Part shown: in pieces, positions 8,161 to 17,163 of the stretch
Layout: each line of letters starts with the position of its first letter
How positions within the stretch are numbered: the first letter of the stretch is position 1
Assembly: GCF_006542425.1 (NCBI RefSeq)
Contig: NZ_VFID01000016.1
Coordinates: forward strand, 62,001 to 126,000
DNA length: 64,000 nucleotides
Direction: 5' to 3'
Source: Pseudoxanthomonas sp. z9
Lineage (GTDB): Bacteria; Pseudomonadota; Gammaproteobacteria; Xanthomonadales; Xanthomonadaceae
Position numbers and translations under genes: made by a program
The notes under the pieces: model-generated
What the model saw: only the letters and a program-made list of their open reading frames with translations
Database searches by the model: none
Told to the model about the DNA's origin: nothing

Positions 8161-9843
8161 ATGGCCGACGACAACACTTACGACGCCATCGTCATTGGCT
8201 CCGGCATCTCCGGCGGCTGGGCCGCCAAGGAACTGTGCGAGAAGGGCCTGAAGACGCTGGTGCTGGAACGCGGCCGCAACGTCGAGCACGTCAAGGACTA
8301 TCCAACCGCGTGGTTGTCGCCGTGGGAGCTGCCACATGGCGGGGCGCTGACGCGCAAGTACCGGGAAGAGAACCCGGTGGCTTCCCGGATCGCCGCCGAG
8401 GATGTGCTGCACTTCTTCACCAAAGACGCCGATCATCCCTACGTGCAGGAAAAGCCGTTCGACTGGATTCGCGGTTATCAGGTCGGCGGGAAATCGATCA
8501 TGTGGGGACGCGCCTGCCAGCGCTGGAGCCGCTACGACTTCGAGGCGCCGGAACGCGACGGCTACGGTATCGGCTGGCCGATCGGCTATGACGACATCGC
8601 GCCGTGGTACTCGCACGTGGAGAAATTCATCGGCGTGTCCGGCAACCTGGACGGCCTGGATTCGATGCCTGATGGCGAGTTCCAGCCGCCGTTCGATTTC
8701 AACTGCGTCGAGAAGACCTACAGCGAGCGCATCCGCAAACACTACGGCGATCGCTACGTGGTGCAGGGCCGCTGGGCGCACCTGACCAAACCCGAGCAGA
8801 TCCACCTGGATCAGGGGCGCGGCCCCTGCATGTCGCGCAACATGTGCTGGCGCGGCTGTCCCTATGGCGCCTATTTCAGCTCCAACTCGTCCACGCTGCC
8901 GTGGGCGGCCAGGACCGGCAACCTGACCATCCGTCCCGATGCGGTGGTGCACTCGATCATCCACGACGAGCGCAAGGGCCGCGCGGCGGGCGTGCGGGTG
9001 GTGGACGCGCATACCGGGGAGATCACCGAATACCGCGCGCGCATCGTGTTCGTGAATGCATCCGCGCTGAACTCCGTGCTGATCCTGCTGAACTCGATCT
9101 CCGCGCGCTTCCCGCACGGGCTGGGCAACGACAACGGCCTGCTCGGCAGGTACGTGGCCTTCCAGAGCTATCGCGCCAACGGCGGCGGTCTGATCGACGG
9201 GTTCGAGGACGGCTACTACTACGGACGCCGTCCTTCGGAATGCATCATCCCCAACTTCCGCAACCTCAAGCGGCACGAGATGGATTTCGTCGGCGGCTAC
9301 ACCACGTTCACCGGCGCGTTCCGCGAACGCGGCGCGCCCGCGCCCGGCCGCATGGGCGGCGCGTTCAAGGACGCGCAGGCGCGGCCGGGACAGTGGAAGG
9401 TCTACATGTACATGCAGGGCGAGACCATTCCCAAGGAAAGCAACCACGTCCGCCTGCACGACACGCTCAAGGATTCATGGGGCATCCCGCAGCTGGTGAC
9501 GTCGGTGGAGTACGACGACAACGACGAAAAGATGGTCCGCGACTGGCGCGAGCAGGCGAAGGAGATGATGGAAGTCGCCGGTTGCCGCGACATCGAGACC
9601 GCGGACACCCAATGGTATCCCGGGCGCGATATCCACGAGATGGGTGGCTGCCGGATGGGGCGTGATCCGGCTACCTCGATGCTCAACCAATGGAATCAGC
9701 TGCATGCATGCCCGAACGTCTTCGTCACCGACGGCGCCTGCATGACGTCCACCGGCAACCAGTCGCCGTCGCTGCTCTACATGGCGCTGACCGCGCGCGC
9801 GGTGAACCGCGCCGTCGAGGAATTGGGGAGACAGAACCTGTGA
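8161..9843 (+). CDS. GMC-family flavoprotein, glucoside 3-dehydrogenase large subunit type
   Basis: 560 residues. The N-terminal FAD-binding loop is IGSGISGGWAAKEL. A C-rich stretch CMSRNMCWRGCPYGA and the C-terminal GMC_C region with His in IHEMGGCRMG and Asn in TGNQSPSLL supply the usual catalytic pair. Together with a gluconate-2-dehydrogenase subunit-3 protein such flavoproteins oxidise the C3 hydroxyl of sugars and glycosides. It has no signal peptide of its own, so export probably occurs with the Tat-signal partner encoded next. Its stop overlaps the GTG start of that gene. Confidence 0.85.
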   Translation: MADDNTYDAIVIGSGISGGWAAKELCEKGLKTLVLERGRNVEHVKDYPTAWLSPWELPHGGALTRKYREENPVASRIAAEDVLHFFTKDADHPYVQEKPFDWIRGYQVGGKSIMWGRACQRWSRYDFEAPERDGYGIGWPIGYDDIAPWYSHVEKFIGVSGNLDGLDSMPDGEFQPPFDFNCVEKTYSERIRKHYGDRYVVQGRWAHLTKPEQIHLDQGRGPCMSRNMCWRGCPYGAYFSSNSSTLPWAARTGNLTIRPDAVVHSIIHDERKGRAAGVRVVDAHTGEITEYRARIVFVNASALNSVLILLNSISARFPHGLGNDNGLLGRYVAFQSYRANGGGLIDGFEDGYYYGRRPSECIIPNFRNLKRHEMDFVGGYTTFTGAFRERGAPAPGRMGGAFKDAQARPGQWKVYMYMQGETIPKESNHVRLHDTLKDSWGIPQLVTSVEYDDNDEKMVRDWREQAKEMMEVAGCRDIETADTQWYPGRDIHEMGGCRMGRDPATSMLNQWNQLHACPNVFVTDGACMTSTGNQSPSLLYMALTARAVNRAVEELGRQNL

Positions 9844-10406
9844 GCGATGCCAAGCAAAACATCACCCGTCGCGAGGCGCTGAAGACCGCGCTGGCCGGCA
9901 GTGCGTTGGCTGCGACTGGCTTGTTGCTGTGTGCCGGCATGCCCGGCGACGCCGAGGCCGCTACCGCGACGCCGTCCCCGGCGCAGGACGACCGGACCTT
10001 GCTGGAGGACATCGCGGATACGCTGCTGCCGACGACGCCTGCATCTCCCGGTGCCAAGGCCGCCGGCGTCGGCGCGATGATGGTGCTGATGCTGGCCGAC
10101 TGCGAGAGCCCGGAAACGCAGCAGCGCGTCGCCACCGGCTTGCAGGAACTTCGCACCGCCTGCCGTGAACGCGGCGGCAGTTTCGCCTCGCTGCCCGTGG
10201 CGGAACGCGAACGCCTGCTCACGGAGCTGGATGCGGCCGCGCAGAAGACTGGGGACAAACACTGGTTCAACAGCGTGCGCGCGCTTGCGCTGCAGACCTA
10301 TTTCAATTCCGAAGTCGGCCTCACCCAGGCCCTGCGCTACATCCCGGTGCCTGGGCGCTACGACGGCTGCGTGCCGCTGGAGCCGGGACAGCCGGCATGG
10401 GCGTGA
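9840..10406 (+). CDS. Tat-exported gluconate 2-dehydrogenase subunit 3-like protein
   Basis: 188 residues, GTG start at 9840 overlapping the upstream TGA, with GGGGAG about nine bases before it. The N-terminus has a twin-arginine signal (ITRREALK with Arg10-Arg11, then a hydrophobic ALAGSALAATGLLL run). The mature part (LLEDIADTLLPTTPASPGAKAAGVG ... LQTYFNSEVGLTQALRYIPVPGRYDGCVPL) matches the family that chaperones and exports the GMC flavoprotein. A cytochrome c subunit, commonly the third member, is not encoded nearby. Confidence 0.85.
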   Translation: MSDAKQNITRREALKTALAGSALAATGLLLCAGMPGDAEAATATPSPAQDDRTLLEDIADTLLPTTPASPGAKAAGVGAMMVLMLADCESPETQQRVATGLQELRTACRERGGSFASLPVAERERLLTELDAAAQKTGDKHWFNSVRALALQTYFNSEVGLTQALRYIPVPGRYDGCVPLEPGQPAWA

Positions 10407-10451
10407 GGGAGGATTCCGGGCGAGAACGGGAGCCTGGCAGTTCCAGATAAG

Positions 10452-10817
10452 TTACACCCACACATCATTCCGCGCGGTATACGTGCCCCCCGCATCCCCC
10501 GTGTTGATCACGCCGCGCGGCTCCACCAGCATGATGCAGCATTCCCGCGCGGCCACGGGCCGGTGCTCGACGCCCTTGGGAACGACGTACATTTCCCCGG
10601 CGGCAAGCGGCACGGACTTGTCCCTGAACTCCAGCGTCAGTTCGCCTTCCAGGACGATGAACACTTCATCCGTGTCCGCGTGGGCGTGCCAGACGAATTC
10701 GCCCTGCACTTTGGCCAGCTTGAACTGGTAGTCGTTCATCTCGGCGATGACGCGGGGCGACCAGTGGTCCGAGAACCGGGCCAGTTTGTCCCGCAGGTTG
10801 ATGGCGGTGTCCGACAT
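10452..10817 (-). CDS. Single-domain cupin protein
   Basis: 121 residues from ATG 10817. Metal-binding cupin motifs are visible: [18 protein letters not shown] (H, H and E ligands) and the second motif around [19 protein letters not shown] (His). The N-terminal half is helical. Small cytoplasmic cupins of this kind have varied or unknown roles. It is the last of three minus-strand genes after the SdpR/SdpI-like pair, 47 bases downstream, and may be cotranscribed. Confidence 0.8.
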   Translation of the reverse strand: MSDTAINLRDKLARFSDHWSPRVIAEMNDYQFKLAKVQGEFVWHAHADTDEVFIVLEGELTLEFRDKSVPLAAGEMYVVPKGVEHRPVAARECCIMLVEPRGVINTGDAGGTYTARNDVWV

Positions 10818-10864
10818 GCGCCCCGACTCCTTGATGGTTGAATTCCGGATTCTGCCGTATCGGA

Positions 10865-11239
10865 CTAGGACACCTTCGTCTTGCCGCGCAAAGACAGGCA
10901 ATAACCGATGGTCACGGCTATCCCCAGCAGGACGGCCAGCGAACCGCCCGCCGCCGCGACCCGGGTCGGAGCGAATGCCCACAGTCCGGCGTAGACGAGG
11001 CCGCTCAGGGCGAGGGACCAACCGCCGACCCGCGTGGCCCGGCGCGCCCAGGCCTCGGGAACGAAGCGTTTGGGCATGCGATTGCCGAACCAGGCGACCA
11101 TCAGGCCGATGGCGCCCATGACCAGACGGGTGACGGTTTCGCCATCGATGTATCCAAGCTTGCGCGCGTAGGTGGCGCCGAGCGCGAGCAGCACGATGCC
11201 GACGCCCCATGCGAGATCCGAAACCAGTTCTTTGTTCAT
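10865..11239 (-). CDS. SdpI-like multi-span membrane protein
   Basis: 124 residues with four likely membrane segments. The segment [15 protein letters not shown] resembles the conserved GN..PK signature of SdpI-family proteins. The ATG overlaps the stop of the ArsR/SdpR-type regulator gene by 4 bases, the same pairing as sdpR-sdpI in Bacillus. SdpI gives immunity to the SdpC toxin and sequesters SdpR; whether this homologue does either is unknown. No SdpC-like toxin is encoded nearby. Confidence 0.6.
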   Translation of the reverse strand: MNKELVSDLAWGVGIVLLALGATYARKLGYIDGETVTRLVMGAIGLMVAWFGNRMPKRFVPEAWARRATRVGGWSLALSGLVYAGLWAFAPTRVAAAGGSLAVLLGIAVTIGYCLSLRGKTKVS

Positions 11240-11529
11240 CGTGCCGTCTCCTTCTTGGATTTCTTCGGCGACCCGGCGCCGAACGAATGGACAAAACCCA
11301 GCAGCGCATCCTCGAGCACCGAGAGCTTCAGGTGGTAGATCACGGATTTGCCGGCCTTTTCCGCATGGACCAGATCGGCTTCCTTCAACACGGCGAAATG
11401 CGCCGACATGGTGGGCTTGGAGACATCGAACTGGTCGCTGAGCTCGCCCGCGCTCAGCGGCCCCTGACGCAGCAGTTGCAGGACCCGGCGGCGGGTGGGG
11501 TCGGAAAGGGCTCTGAAGACCTGGCTCAT
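11236..11529 (-). CDS. ArsR-family repressor, SdpR-type
   Basis: 97 residues. A winged helix-turn-helix fills most of the protein: [30 protein letters not shown], recognition helix [19 protein letters not shown], then the wing [12 protein letters not shown]. No CxC or other metal-binding cysteines are seen, so it is not a metal sensor. This matches the 'autorepressor SdpR' subfamily. Seven bases upstream of the start lies a perfect inverted repeat (11536-11559), the likely autoregulatory operator. Confidence 0.85.
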   Translation of the reverse strand: MSQVFRALSDPTRRRVLQLLRQGPLSAGELSDQFDVSKPTMSAHFAVLKEADLVHAEKAGKSVIYHLKLSVLEDALLGFVHSFGAGSPKKSKKETAR

Positions 11530-11535
11530 GTTGCG

Positions 11536-11559
11536 ACAATTAGCTAAATATCTAATTGT
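11536..11559. promoter_or_regulatory. Probable autoregulatory operator of the SdpR-like repressor
   Basis: Perfect 8-base inverted arms ACAATTAG and CTAATTGT separated by 8 bases (CTAAATAT), just upstream of the ArsR-type repressor start. AT-rich palindromes of the ATTAG-N-CTAAT kind are typical ArsR/SdpR operators. The AT-rich core stands out against the surrounding high GC. Binding here would block the promoter of the repressor and the membrane protein. Confidence 0.7.
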
Positions 11560-11636
11560 GTCAAGGGGAAGAACCGGGAAACCGACGACCGGCTAGATGG
11601 CGTTTGGCCGGCCCGCATCCGCGTTCGGGCGCGGCG

Positions 11637-12530
11637 TCAGCCTGCGTCGAAAACCCCGCCTGCCCAATCGATGAACGCCCGCAGCCGCGGCGACGGCAGG
11701 CGGGTACGCGCGTAGACGATGTTGACCGGACTGGGCAGCGGCGGGAAACGTTCGAGCAACGGGACCAGCGTGCCGGCGGCGAAGTAGCCGTCCAGCCGGT
11801 AGCGCGGCGCCTGGATGATGCCGAAGCCGGCGAAGGCGGCGCCCACGTAGGATTCGGCGCCGCTGACCCGCACGCGGGTGGGCAGGGTGAGGTGGCGGAC
11901 GCGCCCTTCCTGCTGGAACTCCAGCGGCAACAACGCGCCGATGGCGGTCGACTTGAAGCCGACCATCACGTGGCCACTGGTTTCCAGGGCATCCACGTCC
12001 GTCGGCATGCCGTGGCGTTCGCAGTAGGCCGGCGAGGCGGCGGTGGCCTCGGGCAGCAGGGTCAGGCGGCGGGCGACGAGATCGCTGTCGCGCAGTTCGC
12101 CGACGCGGACGGCGCAGTCGACACCTTCCCGTACCAGGTCCACGTAGCGGTCGCCTTCGCTGACATCCAGTTCGATGTCGGGATAGGCCTCCAGGAACGC
12201 CGGAAGCCGTGGAAACAGCAGATGGCGGGCGAGGGTGCCATGCACTTCGATGCGCAGAGGGCCTTTCGGGCGCGTATCACGGAAGGCGCCTTCGGCGTCC
12301 TCCATGTCGGCGATCAGGCGCAGGCTGCGGGCGTAGAAGATTTCCCCTTCCAGGGTGAGGCTGACCTGGCGGGTGGTCCGTTGCAGCAGGCGCACGCCCA
12401 GGCGCGATTCCAGTGCCTTGATGGCGTCGGTCACGGTGGCGCGGGGCAGCGCCAGATCCTCCGCGGCGCGGGTGAAGCTGCGGCGTTCCACGATCCTGAC
12501 GAAGACCCGCAGGGCGTCGAAGCGGTCCAT
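11637..12530 (-). CDS. LysR-family transcriptional regulator
   Basis: 297 residues. The N-terminal winged HTH (MDRFDALRVFVRIVERRSFTRAAEDLALPRATVTDAIKALESRLG...LLQRTTRQVSLT) and the periplasmic-binding-like effector domain (about 90-295) are typical of the family; the sequence resembles the subgroup that controls adjacent short-chain dehydrogenases. It is divergent from two SDR genes, its probable targets. The 106-base gap between them contains an 8-base inverted repeat. Confidence 0.9.
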   Translation of the reverse strand: MDRFDALRVFVRIVERRSFTRAAEDLALPRATVTDAIKALESRLGVRLLQRTTRQVSLTLEGEIFYARSLRLIADMEDAEGAFRDTRPKGPLRIEVHGTLARHLLFPRLPAFLEAYPDIELDVSEGDRYVDLVREGVDCAVRVGELRDSDLVARRLTLLPEATAASPAYCERHGMPTDVDALETSGHVMVGFKSTAIGALLPLEFQQEGRVRHLTLPTRVRVSGAESYVGAAFAGFGIIQAPRYRLDGYFAAGTLVPLLERFPPLPSPVNIVYARTRLPSPRLRAFIDWAGGVFDAG

Positions 12531-12551
12531 TGTCCGGATTCCCGAATAGTG

Positions 12552-12591
12552 TTGGCGGATATTGCCAGATTATCCGGAACAGCTCCGCCAA
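12552..12591. promoter_or_regulatory. Inverted repeat in the LysR/SDR divergent promoter region
   Basis: TTGGCGGA (12552-12559) and TCCGCCAA (12584-12591) are perfect inverted copies 24 bases apart in the space between the LysR gene and the first SDR gene. A second hairpin CCGCC-AATCG-GGCGG follows at about 12606-12620. Wide-spaced palindromes in such divergent regions often bind LysR tetramers. Assignment is positional. Confidence 0.45.
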
Positions 12592-12636
12592 TAAGGTAGC
12601 TCCACCGCCAATCGGGCGGTCCAACGAGCTCCCTCC

Positions 12637-13380
12637 ATGAACACGCAAACCTCCCGTCCGGTCGCCATCGTCACCGGCGGTTCCCGCGGCATCGGTGCCG
12701 CCATTTCCGAACGCCTCGCCGCCGATGGCCATGCGGTGGTCATCAACTACGCCGGCCGGCGCGACGACGCCGAGGCGCTGGCGAACCGCCTCGTCGCCGA
12801 AGGCGCGGAAGCCATCGCATTGCAGGCCGACGTCAGCGATCCGGTCGCGATGCAGCGCTTGTTCGATGCGGCCGAGGCCCGCTACGGCGGCGTCGATGCG
12901 CTGATCAACAACGCCGGCATCCTGGAACAGGCCACTCTTGCACAGGTGGACGATGCCGCGTTCGACCGGCTGATCGCCATCAACCTCAAGGGCAGCTTCA
13001 ACGGCATGCGCGAAGCGGCGCGGCGCCTGCGCGACGGCGGCCGCATCGTCAACCTGTCCACCAGCCTGGTCGGTACCAAGCTGGAAACCTACGGCGTATA
13101 CGCCGCGACCAAGGCAGCGGTGGAAACCATGACCGCGATCCTGTCCAAGGAACTGCGCGGGCGCGCGATCACGGTCAATGCCGTCGCGCCGGGGCCGACC
13201 GCCACCGATCTGTTCCTGGAAGGCAAGTCGCCGGAACTGATCGAACGCCTGGCGAAGATGAATCCGCTCGAGCGCCTGGGTAAGCCGGCGGACATCGCCG
13301 CGGTCGTGGCCTTCCTCGCCGGCCCGCAGGGCGGCTGGATCAACGGCCAGGTCATCCGCGCCAACGGCGGCATGGTCTGA
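12637..13380 (+). CDS. Short-chain dehydrogenase/reductase (FabG-like)
   Basis: 247 residues, normal for a classical SDR. Cofactor motif TGGSRGIG (about 12-19), NNAG, and the catalytic Ser...Tyr-x-x-x-Lys (STSLVG ... YAATK) are all present. N-terminal Arg/Asn context (NYAGRRDDAEAL) suggests NADP(H) preference. The substrate cannot be told. It is divergent from the LysR gene and 26 bases upstream of a second SDR gene, so the two are probably coexpressed. Confidence 0.88.
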   Translation: MNTQTSRPVAIVTGGSRGIGAAISERLAADGHAVVINYAGRRDDAEALANRLVAEGAEAIALQADVSDPVAMQRLFDAAEARYGGVDALINNAGILEQATLAQVDDAAFDRLIAINLKGSFNGMREAARRLRDGGRIVNLSTSLVGTKLETYGVYAATKAAVETMTAILSKELRGRAITVNAVAPGPTATDLFLEGKSPELIERLAKMNPLERLGKPADIAAVVAFLAGPQGGWINGQVIRANGGMV

Positions 13381-13406
13381 GCCCTTTTCCTTCCGGAGAC
13401 TTCGCA

Positions 13407-14303
13407 ATGAACAAGATCATCCTGGTAACCGGCGCCTCGTCCGGTTTTGGCGCCCTGACCGCCCGCCATCTGGCGGACCGGGGACACACGGTGTATGCCA
13501 GCATGCGCGACACCGCCGGGCGCAACGCGCCGCAGGTGGAAGCGGCGGCGCGGTACGCGCGCGAGAAAGGCGTGGACCTGCGCACGCTGGAACTGGACGT
13601 GCAGTCCGACGCTTCGGCCGAGGCCGCCGTGCGTGCCATCCTGGCCGATGCCGACCGCCTCGACGGGGTGGTGCACAACGCTGGCCACATGGTGTTCGGA
13701 CCGGCCGAAGCGTTCTCGCCCGAGCAGTACCTGCAGCTCTATGACGTCAACGTGGTCGGGACGCAGCGGGTCAACCGCGCGGCGCTGCCGCACCTGCGCG
13801 CGCAGGGCAGGGGATGGCTGGTGTGGGTGGGTTCCAGCAGCACGCGCGGCGGCACGCCGCCCTATCTGGCGCCGTACTTCGCCGCCAAGGCGGCGATGGA
13901 CTCGCTGGCGGTGTCGTACTCGACCGAACTGTCCCGCTGGGGCATCGAAACCACCATCGTGGTGCCGGGCGCCTACACCGCCGGCACCAACCACTTCGCC
14001 CATGCCGGCAAGCCCGCCGATGCGGCCCGCGCGGCCGAGTACGACACCGGTCCCTACGCCGGCGTGCCCGAGCGGATCCTGGAAGGATTGAAGGCGCTGG
14101 AACCCGCCGATGCCAACGTGGACGACGTGGCGGCGGCCATCGCCCGCGTGATCGATCTGCCGCACGGGCAACGTCCGTTCCGCGTGCACGTGGATCCCTC
14201 GCAGGACGGCGCGGAGACGGTCAACGCCGTGGGTGACCGCGTGCGCCGCGAGATGTACCGGAATCTTGGCATGGAGGATCTGCTGAAGCCGGTATCGCGT
14301 TGA
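13407..14303 (+). CDS. Short-chain dehydrogenase/reductase, longer classical type
   Basis: 298 residues. TGASSGFG near the N-terminus, HNAG instead of NNAG, and catalytic Ser (VGSSSTRG) with YFAAK. The C-terminal extension (about 50 residues beyond a classical SDR) ends in a helical, charged tail. An ATG with a GGAGA site upstream starts it. Likely cotranscribed with the preceding SDR and controlled by the divergent LysR protein. Confidence 0.88.
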   Translation: MNKIILVTGASSGFGALTARHLADRGHTVYASMRDTAGRNAPQVEAAARYAREKGVDLRTLELDVQSDASAEAAVRAILADADRLDGVVHNAGHMVFGPAEAFSPEQYLQLYDVNVVGTQRVNRAALPHLRAQGRGWLVWVGSSSTRGGTPPYLAPYFAAKAAMDSLAVSYSTELSRWGIETTIVVPGAYTAGTNHFAHAGKPADAARAAEYDTGPYAGVPERILEGLKALEPADANVDDVAAAIARVIDLPHGQRPFRVHVDPSQDGAETVNAVGDRVRREMYRNLGMEDLLKPVSR

Positions 14304-14363
14304 ACGAACCCGTTGGAACGACGTCGCGGAACGTCCGAAGCCGCAAGATGCGAATTCGGCCTG

Positions 14364-14382
14364 GGCCGGGCACTGCCCGGCC
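14364..14382. terminator. GC-rich hairpin between convergent genes
   Basis: GGCCGGGC-ACT-GCCCGGCC, an 8-bp perfect stem with a 3-base loop, between the end of the second SDR gene and the convergent minus-strand gene. No U-tract follows on either side, so intrinsic termination is only possible, not shown. Confidence 0.4.
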
Positions 14383-14449
14383 CGATACCGTGCGGGGGCG
14401 AACGCGATCCGTCGACGGCGATGCCCGAAGCCGCCCGATTGGCGGGACG

Positions 14450-15190
14450 CTAGTCGTGCAGCAGACCAATCTTGAAGCTGCCCGCGAAGCTGCCTGCAAG
14501 CAGGTCCTCCACCAAAGCCCGCGCGGTGTTCAGGTCTTTCGATTTGAATTCGATGTCGTTTCCGCTGTCTCCCACCCAAGTACCGAGTTTCCTGTCGGCG
14601 AGTGCGGCGGTCAGCTGGTCGAAGACGGGCTGGAAGTCGTAGCCCGGAGGACTGCCTTCCGGCGCTGCAAGTTCGATGGTGAGGCTTCCTGATGCTTTCC
14701 CCTCCGAATGAAGGGAGTAGGCATGGAAGAGCGCCCATTGCTCCTTCGTGGCGGTCGGGAAGGGATGCGCCCGGGGAAGCGGGATCGATGCGTGGAGGGA
14801 GCCGAGCGCGGATCGCGATGCGTGACCGGGGATTCCGTGATCGCATATCGCGAGCAGGCCCAACAGGCCGGCCCGGTAGAGCCGCCAGCCGAGGTCGGCG
14901 TCGCTTGCATGCAGCACGGACGTCGCGTCGAAACGAACCGTGACGCGGGCGGAACCTCGACGCTCCGATGGCGCTTCCGACACCTCCTCCCGGTCCGATG
15001 CCAGCAAGGTCAGGTGAACCTCGCGCAGTTTCGGCATCGCGTGAAGGAAGCCGCTCTCCAGCGCGGCGATGAACAGAGGGCACTCCGTGCTATCGACGCG
15101 ATTCAGCCTGTCGATGACCCGGCCGCTTCGTATCGTCGGAAAGTCCAGCAGGGGAGTCAGGTAAAGATTGAATCTGCGGATCGGTTTCAT
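14450..15190 (-). CDS. Hypothetical cytoplasmic protein
   Basis: 246 residues, no signal peptide or membrane segment. It opens with MKPIRRFNLYLTPLLDFPTIRSGRVIDRLNR and has a Gly-Leu-rich helical stretch in the middle (LYRAGLLGLLAICDHG). I do not recognise the family. The C-terminal half (FQPVFDQLTAALADRKLGTWVGDSGNDIEF) looks like an alpha/beta segment. It is followed on the same strand upstream by the cold-shock/DUF1294 gene, 84 bases away. Confidence 0.65.
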   Translation of the reverse strand: MKPIRRFNLYLTPLLDFPTIRSGRVIDRLNRVDSTECPLFIAALESGFLHAMPKLREVHLTLLASDREEVSEAPSERRGSARVTVRFDATSVLHASDADLGWRLYRAGLLGLLAICDHGIPGHASRSALGSLHASIPLPRAHPFPTATKEQWALFHAYSLHSEGKASGSLTIELAAPEGSPPGYDFQPVFDQLTAALADRKLGTWVGDSGNDIEFKSKDLNTARALVEDLLAGSFAGSFKIGLLHD

Positions 15191-15274
15191 GTCGCGGGCT
15201 GTCGGATGGACGATGTCGTGATACCGGACGACGAACCGCGCCGGATCGTCGAACGACTTCGGATACGCGCCTTG

Positions 15275-15886
15275 TCAGGCCCCGAGCAAGGTGCTGGAAA
15301 GCCGCTGGGCGATGCCGCTCGCGACCAGCACGAACGCACCTGCGAGATTCAACAGGACCGTCAGCCAGAAAGTGCGCTGGAATGAATCCTTCGCGGTTTT
15401 GTGCCGGCATTGTTGCTGCGCGACCAGCCCGCCCGGCCAACCGAAAAGAAGGTCGATGAAATGGAGAGTCGTTTCCGGAATCCGGCGATATTCCTTTTTC
15501 GCCGCTGCCTTGTCGAGGCAATACAGCACATAGGAAACCAGACTGACGGCCACGTAGGCTAGCGAAACCATGACGGGGACTTTGCCGAAAAGAGTGAAAA
15601 TCGCCACCAGAAGGAAGAACGCCAGGGCGATGCCCAGGCGTGGAATGCGTCGGTGCTTCCCGGGGGCTTCAATCTTCTGGCCGGCAAAACGGATGGTCTT
15701 TGCGTTCAATCGGCCCTTGGCGTCTTTCCTGGTTTCGTACGAGATCAGATCGCCAACCACCGGCGGTCGCGAACCTCGCTGGAATTCGCTGACGTGAACG
15801 AAGGCGCGGTCGCCGCCTCCGTGGGGGACGACAAAACCGAAGCCCCGTTCGCCGTTCCAGTCGGTGATGCGTCCTGCGAACCTCAT
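15275..15886 (-). CDS. Cold-shock domain plus DUF1294 membrane protein
   Basis: 203 residues from ATG 15886, preceded by GGAG; an in-frame ATG at 15937 would only add a charged leader. Residues about 3-65 form a CSD: ITDWNGERGFGFVVPHGGGDRAFVHVSEF with the RNP-like GFGFV motif. After a basic linker come membrane segments (RLGIALAFFLLVAIFTLFG and others) and the DUF1294 signature YCLDKAAAKKEYRRIPETTLHFIDLLFGWPGGLVAQQ. The fusion is a known arrangement. It may couple nucleic-acid binding to the membrane; role unknown. Confidence 0.9.
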   Translation of the reverse strand: MRFAGRITDWNGERGFGFVVPHGGGDRAFVHVSEFQRGSRPPVVGDLISYETRKDAKGRLNAKTIRFAGQKIEAPGKHRRIPRLGIALAFFLLVAIFTLFGKVPVMVSLAYVAVSLVSYVLYCLDKAAAKKEYRRIPETTLHFIDLLFGWPGGLVAQQQCRHKTAKDSFQRTFWLTVLLNLAGAFVLVASGIAQRLSSTLLGA

Positions 15887-16166
15887 GGAAGTGCTCCGGC
15901 CACGCGATTTGTCCGTGGGCGCCGGTGGGCGCGCCATCCCCTGATGCGGGCGATCCTATGTTTCCGGTGGCTGGCTCACAAGCCGCGCGGGCGCCGGCCC
16001 GTCGAGTTGGGGGGAAAAGACGCGGACCGGCGACGGGAAAGTGGGGAACCTATACAAGTTCCGGATCGGAAGCCGCGCCCCGACGCGTTACCATGCGGAA
16101 CTCCCCACGTCGCGTAATGTCGATCTCCCCCATGATGGCCCGCATCCCCCACGCACCCCTGGCGGC

Positions 16167-17036
16167 ATGAGCAACGCCTCGAAGCGCGTGGAGACCTGGG
16201 CAGCCGATCCCAGGGTCGAACGCTCGCAATCCTGGATCGCCGCGCTGTTCAGCGCGCTGCTGCATCTGCTGATGCTGTTCATCCTGCTGTATTCCTCCAA
16301 GCCCACGGTGACGGCGCCGCAGAGCGCTGCCGGCGGCAGCCGGGTCCGGGTGGATTTCATCGGCGAACCCAACCAGTCCGACCAGCCCGTGCAGGCGCCG
16401 CCCAGCCCGCCGCCTGCGCGGCCACCCGAACCCGTCCCGCCGCCGCCCGCGGCGTCGCGCATCCCGTCCAGGCTGGTCGACCGGGCCGACGATCCGGTAC
16501 CGCCCGAGGCGCGGATGCCGTCCGACAGCCGCGATGCGCGACGTAGCCCCAGCACGGTCCCGCGCCAGAGCCAATCGCAGCCACAACCGCCCAGCACGCC
16601 CTCGTCGGCCCGCCGCCGTCCCGAGACCTGGACGGGACGGCCGCCGGGCCTGATGGCGGAAGACGCCGCGCCGGAGAACGCCGGGATGACCAACAGCCCC
16701 GCCATCCGCAACGGACGCGGCCGCGACATGACGGCCAACGGACCCAGCATGGAGCTGGGCGGTTACCTGGTCTATTACGACGTGCGCAACGAAGTCCAAT
16801 TGCGCTCCTGGGCCGACCAGGGCATGAAGGAGTTGTTCCTGCCGCTGCCGGGAACGCGCTACTACATGGTCTGCCCACTGGAGATCGCGCTGAAGCGCGG
16901 CTCGGGCAAATGCCGCGCGCTGGATCCGGACGCCCCGGAAATGAAGTCCATCGGCGACGCCCGCCAGGCCGTCAACATGATGCAGGTCTACAAGCAGGGC
17001 GAACTGGTCTGGAACGGACCCGGGCCTTACCGGTGA
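16167..17036 (+). CDS. TonB-like inner-membrane proline-rich protein
   Basis: 289 residues from ATG 16167. One N-terminal membrane span (about 24-44, IAALFSALLHLLMLFILLY) is followed by a long proline-rich region (about 70-190) that could cross the periplasm, and a folded C-terminal domain (MELGGYLVYYDVRNEVQLRSWADQG ... GELVWNGPGPYR) with two cysteines. The architecture is TonB-like, but the C-terminal domain does not show the TonB beta-hairpin motif I would expect. Function unknown. Confidence 0.7.
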   Translation: MSNASKRVETWAADPRVERSQSWIAALFSALLHLLMLFILLYSSKPTVTAPQSAAGGSRVRVDFIGEPNQSDQPVQAPPSPPPARPPEPVPPPPAASRIPSRLVDRADDPVPPEARMPSDSRDARRSPSTVPRQSQSQPQPPSTPSSARRRPETWTGRPPGLMAEDAAPENAGMTNSPAIRNGRGRDMTANGPSMELGGYLVYYDVRNEVQLRSWADQGMKELFLPLPGTRYYMVCPLEIALKRGSGKCRALDPDAPEMKSIGDARQAVNMMQVYKQGELVWNGPGPYR

Positions 17037-17163
17037 GGTTGCTGGGCGACGATATGGCGATTCGGAAAATCTGAAACGATAGACGTGCACGAGACGTACC
17101 GCTGATGTCCAGGAAGTTCCTGTCCAGGCAGACAGTGCAGCGAAAAATTGAATCCCTTTGTCG

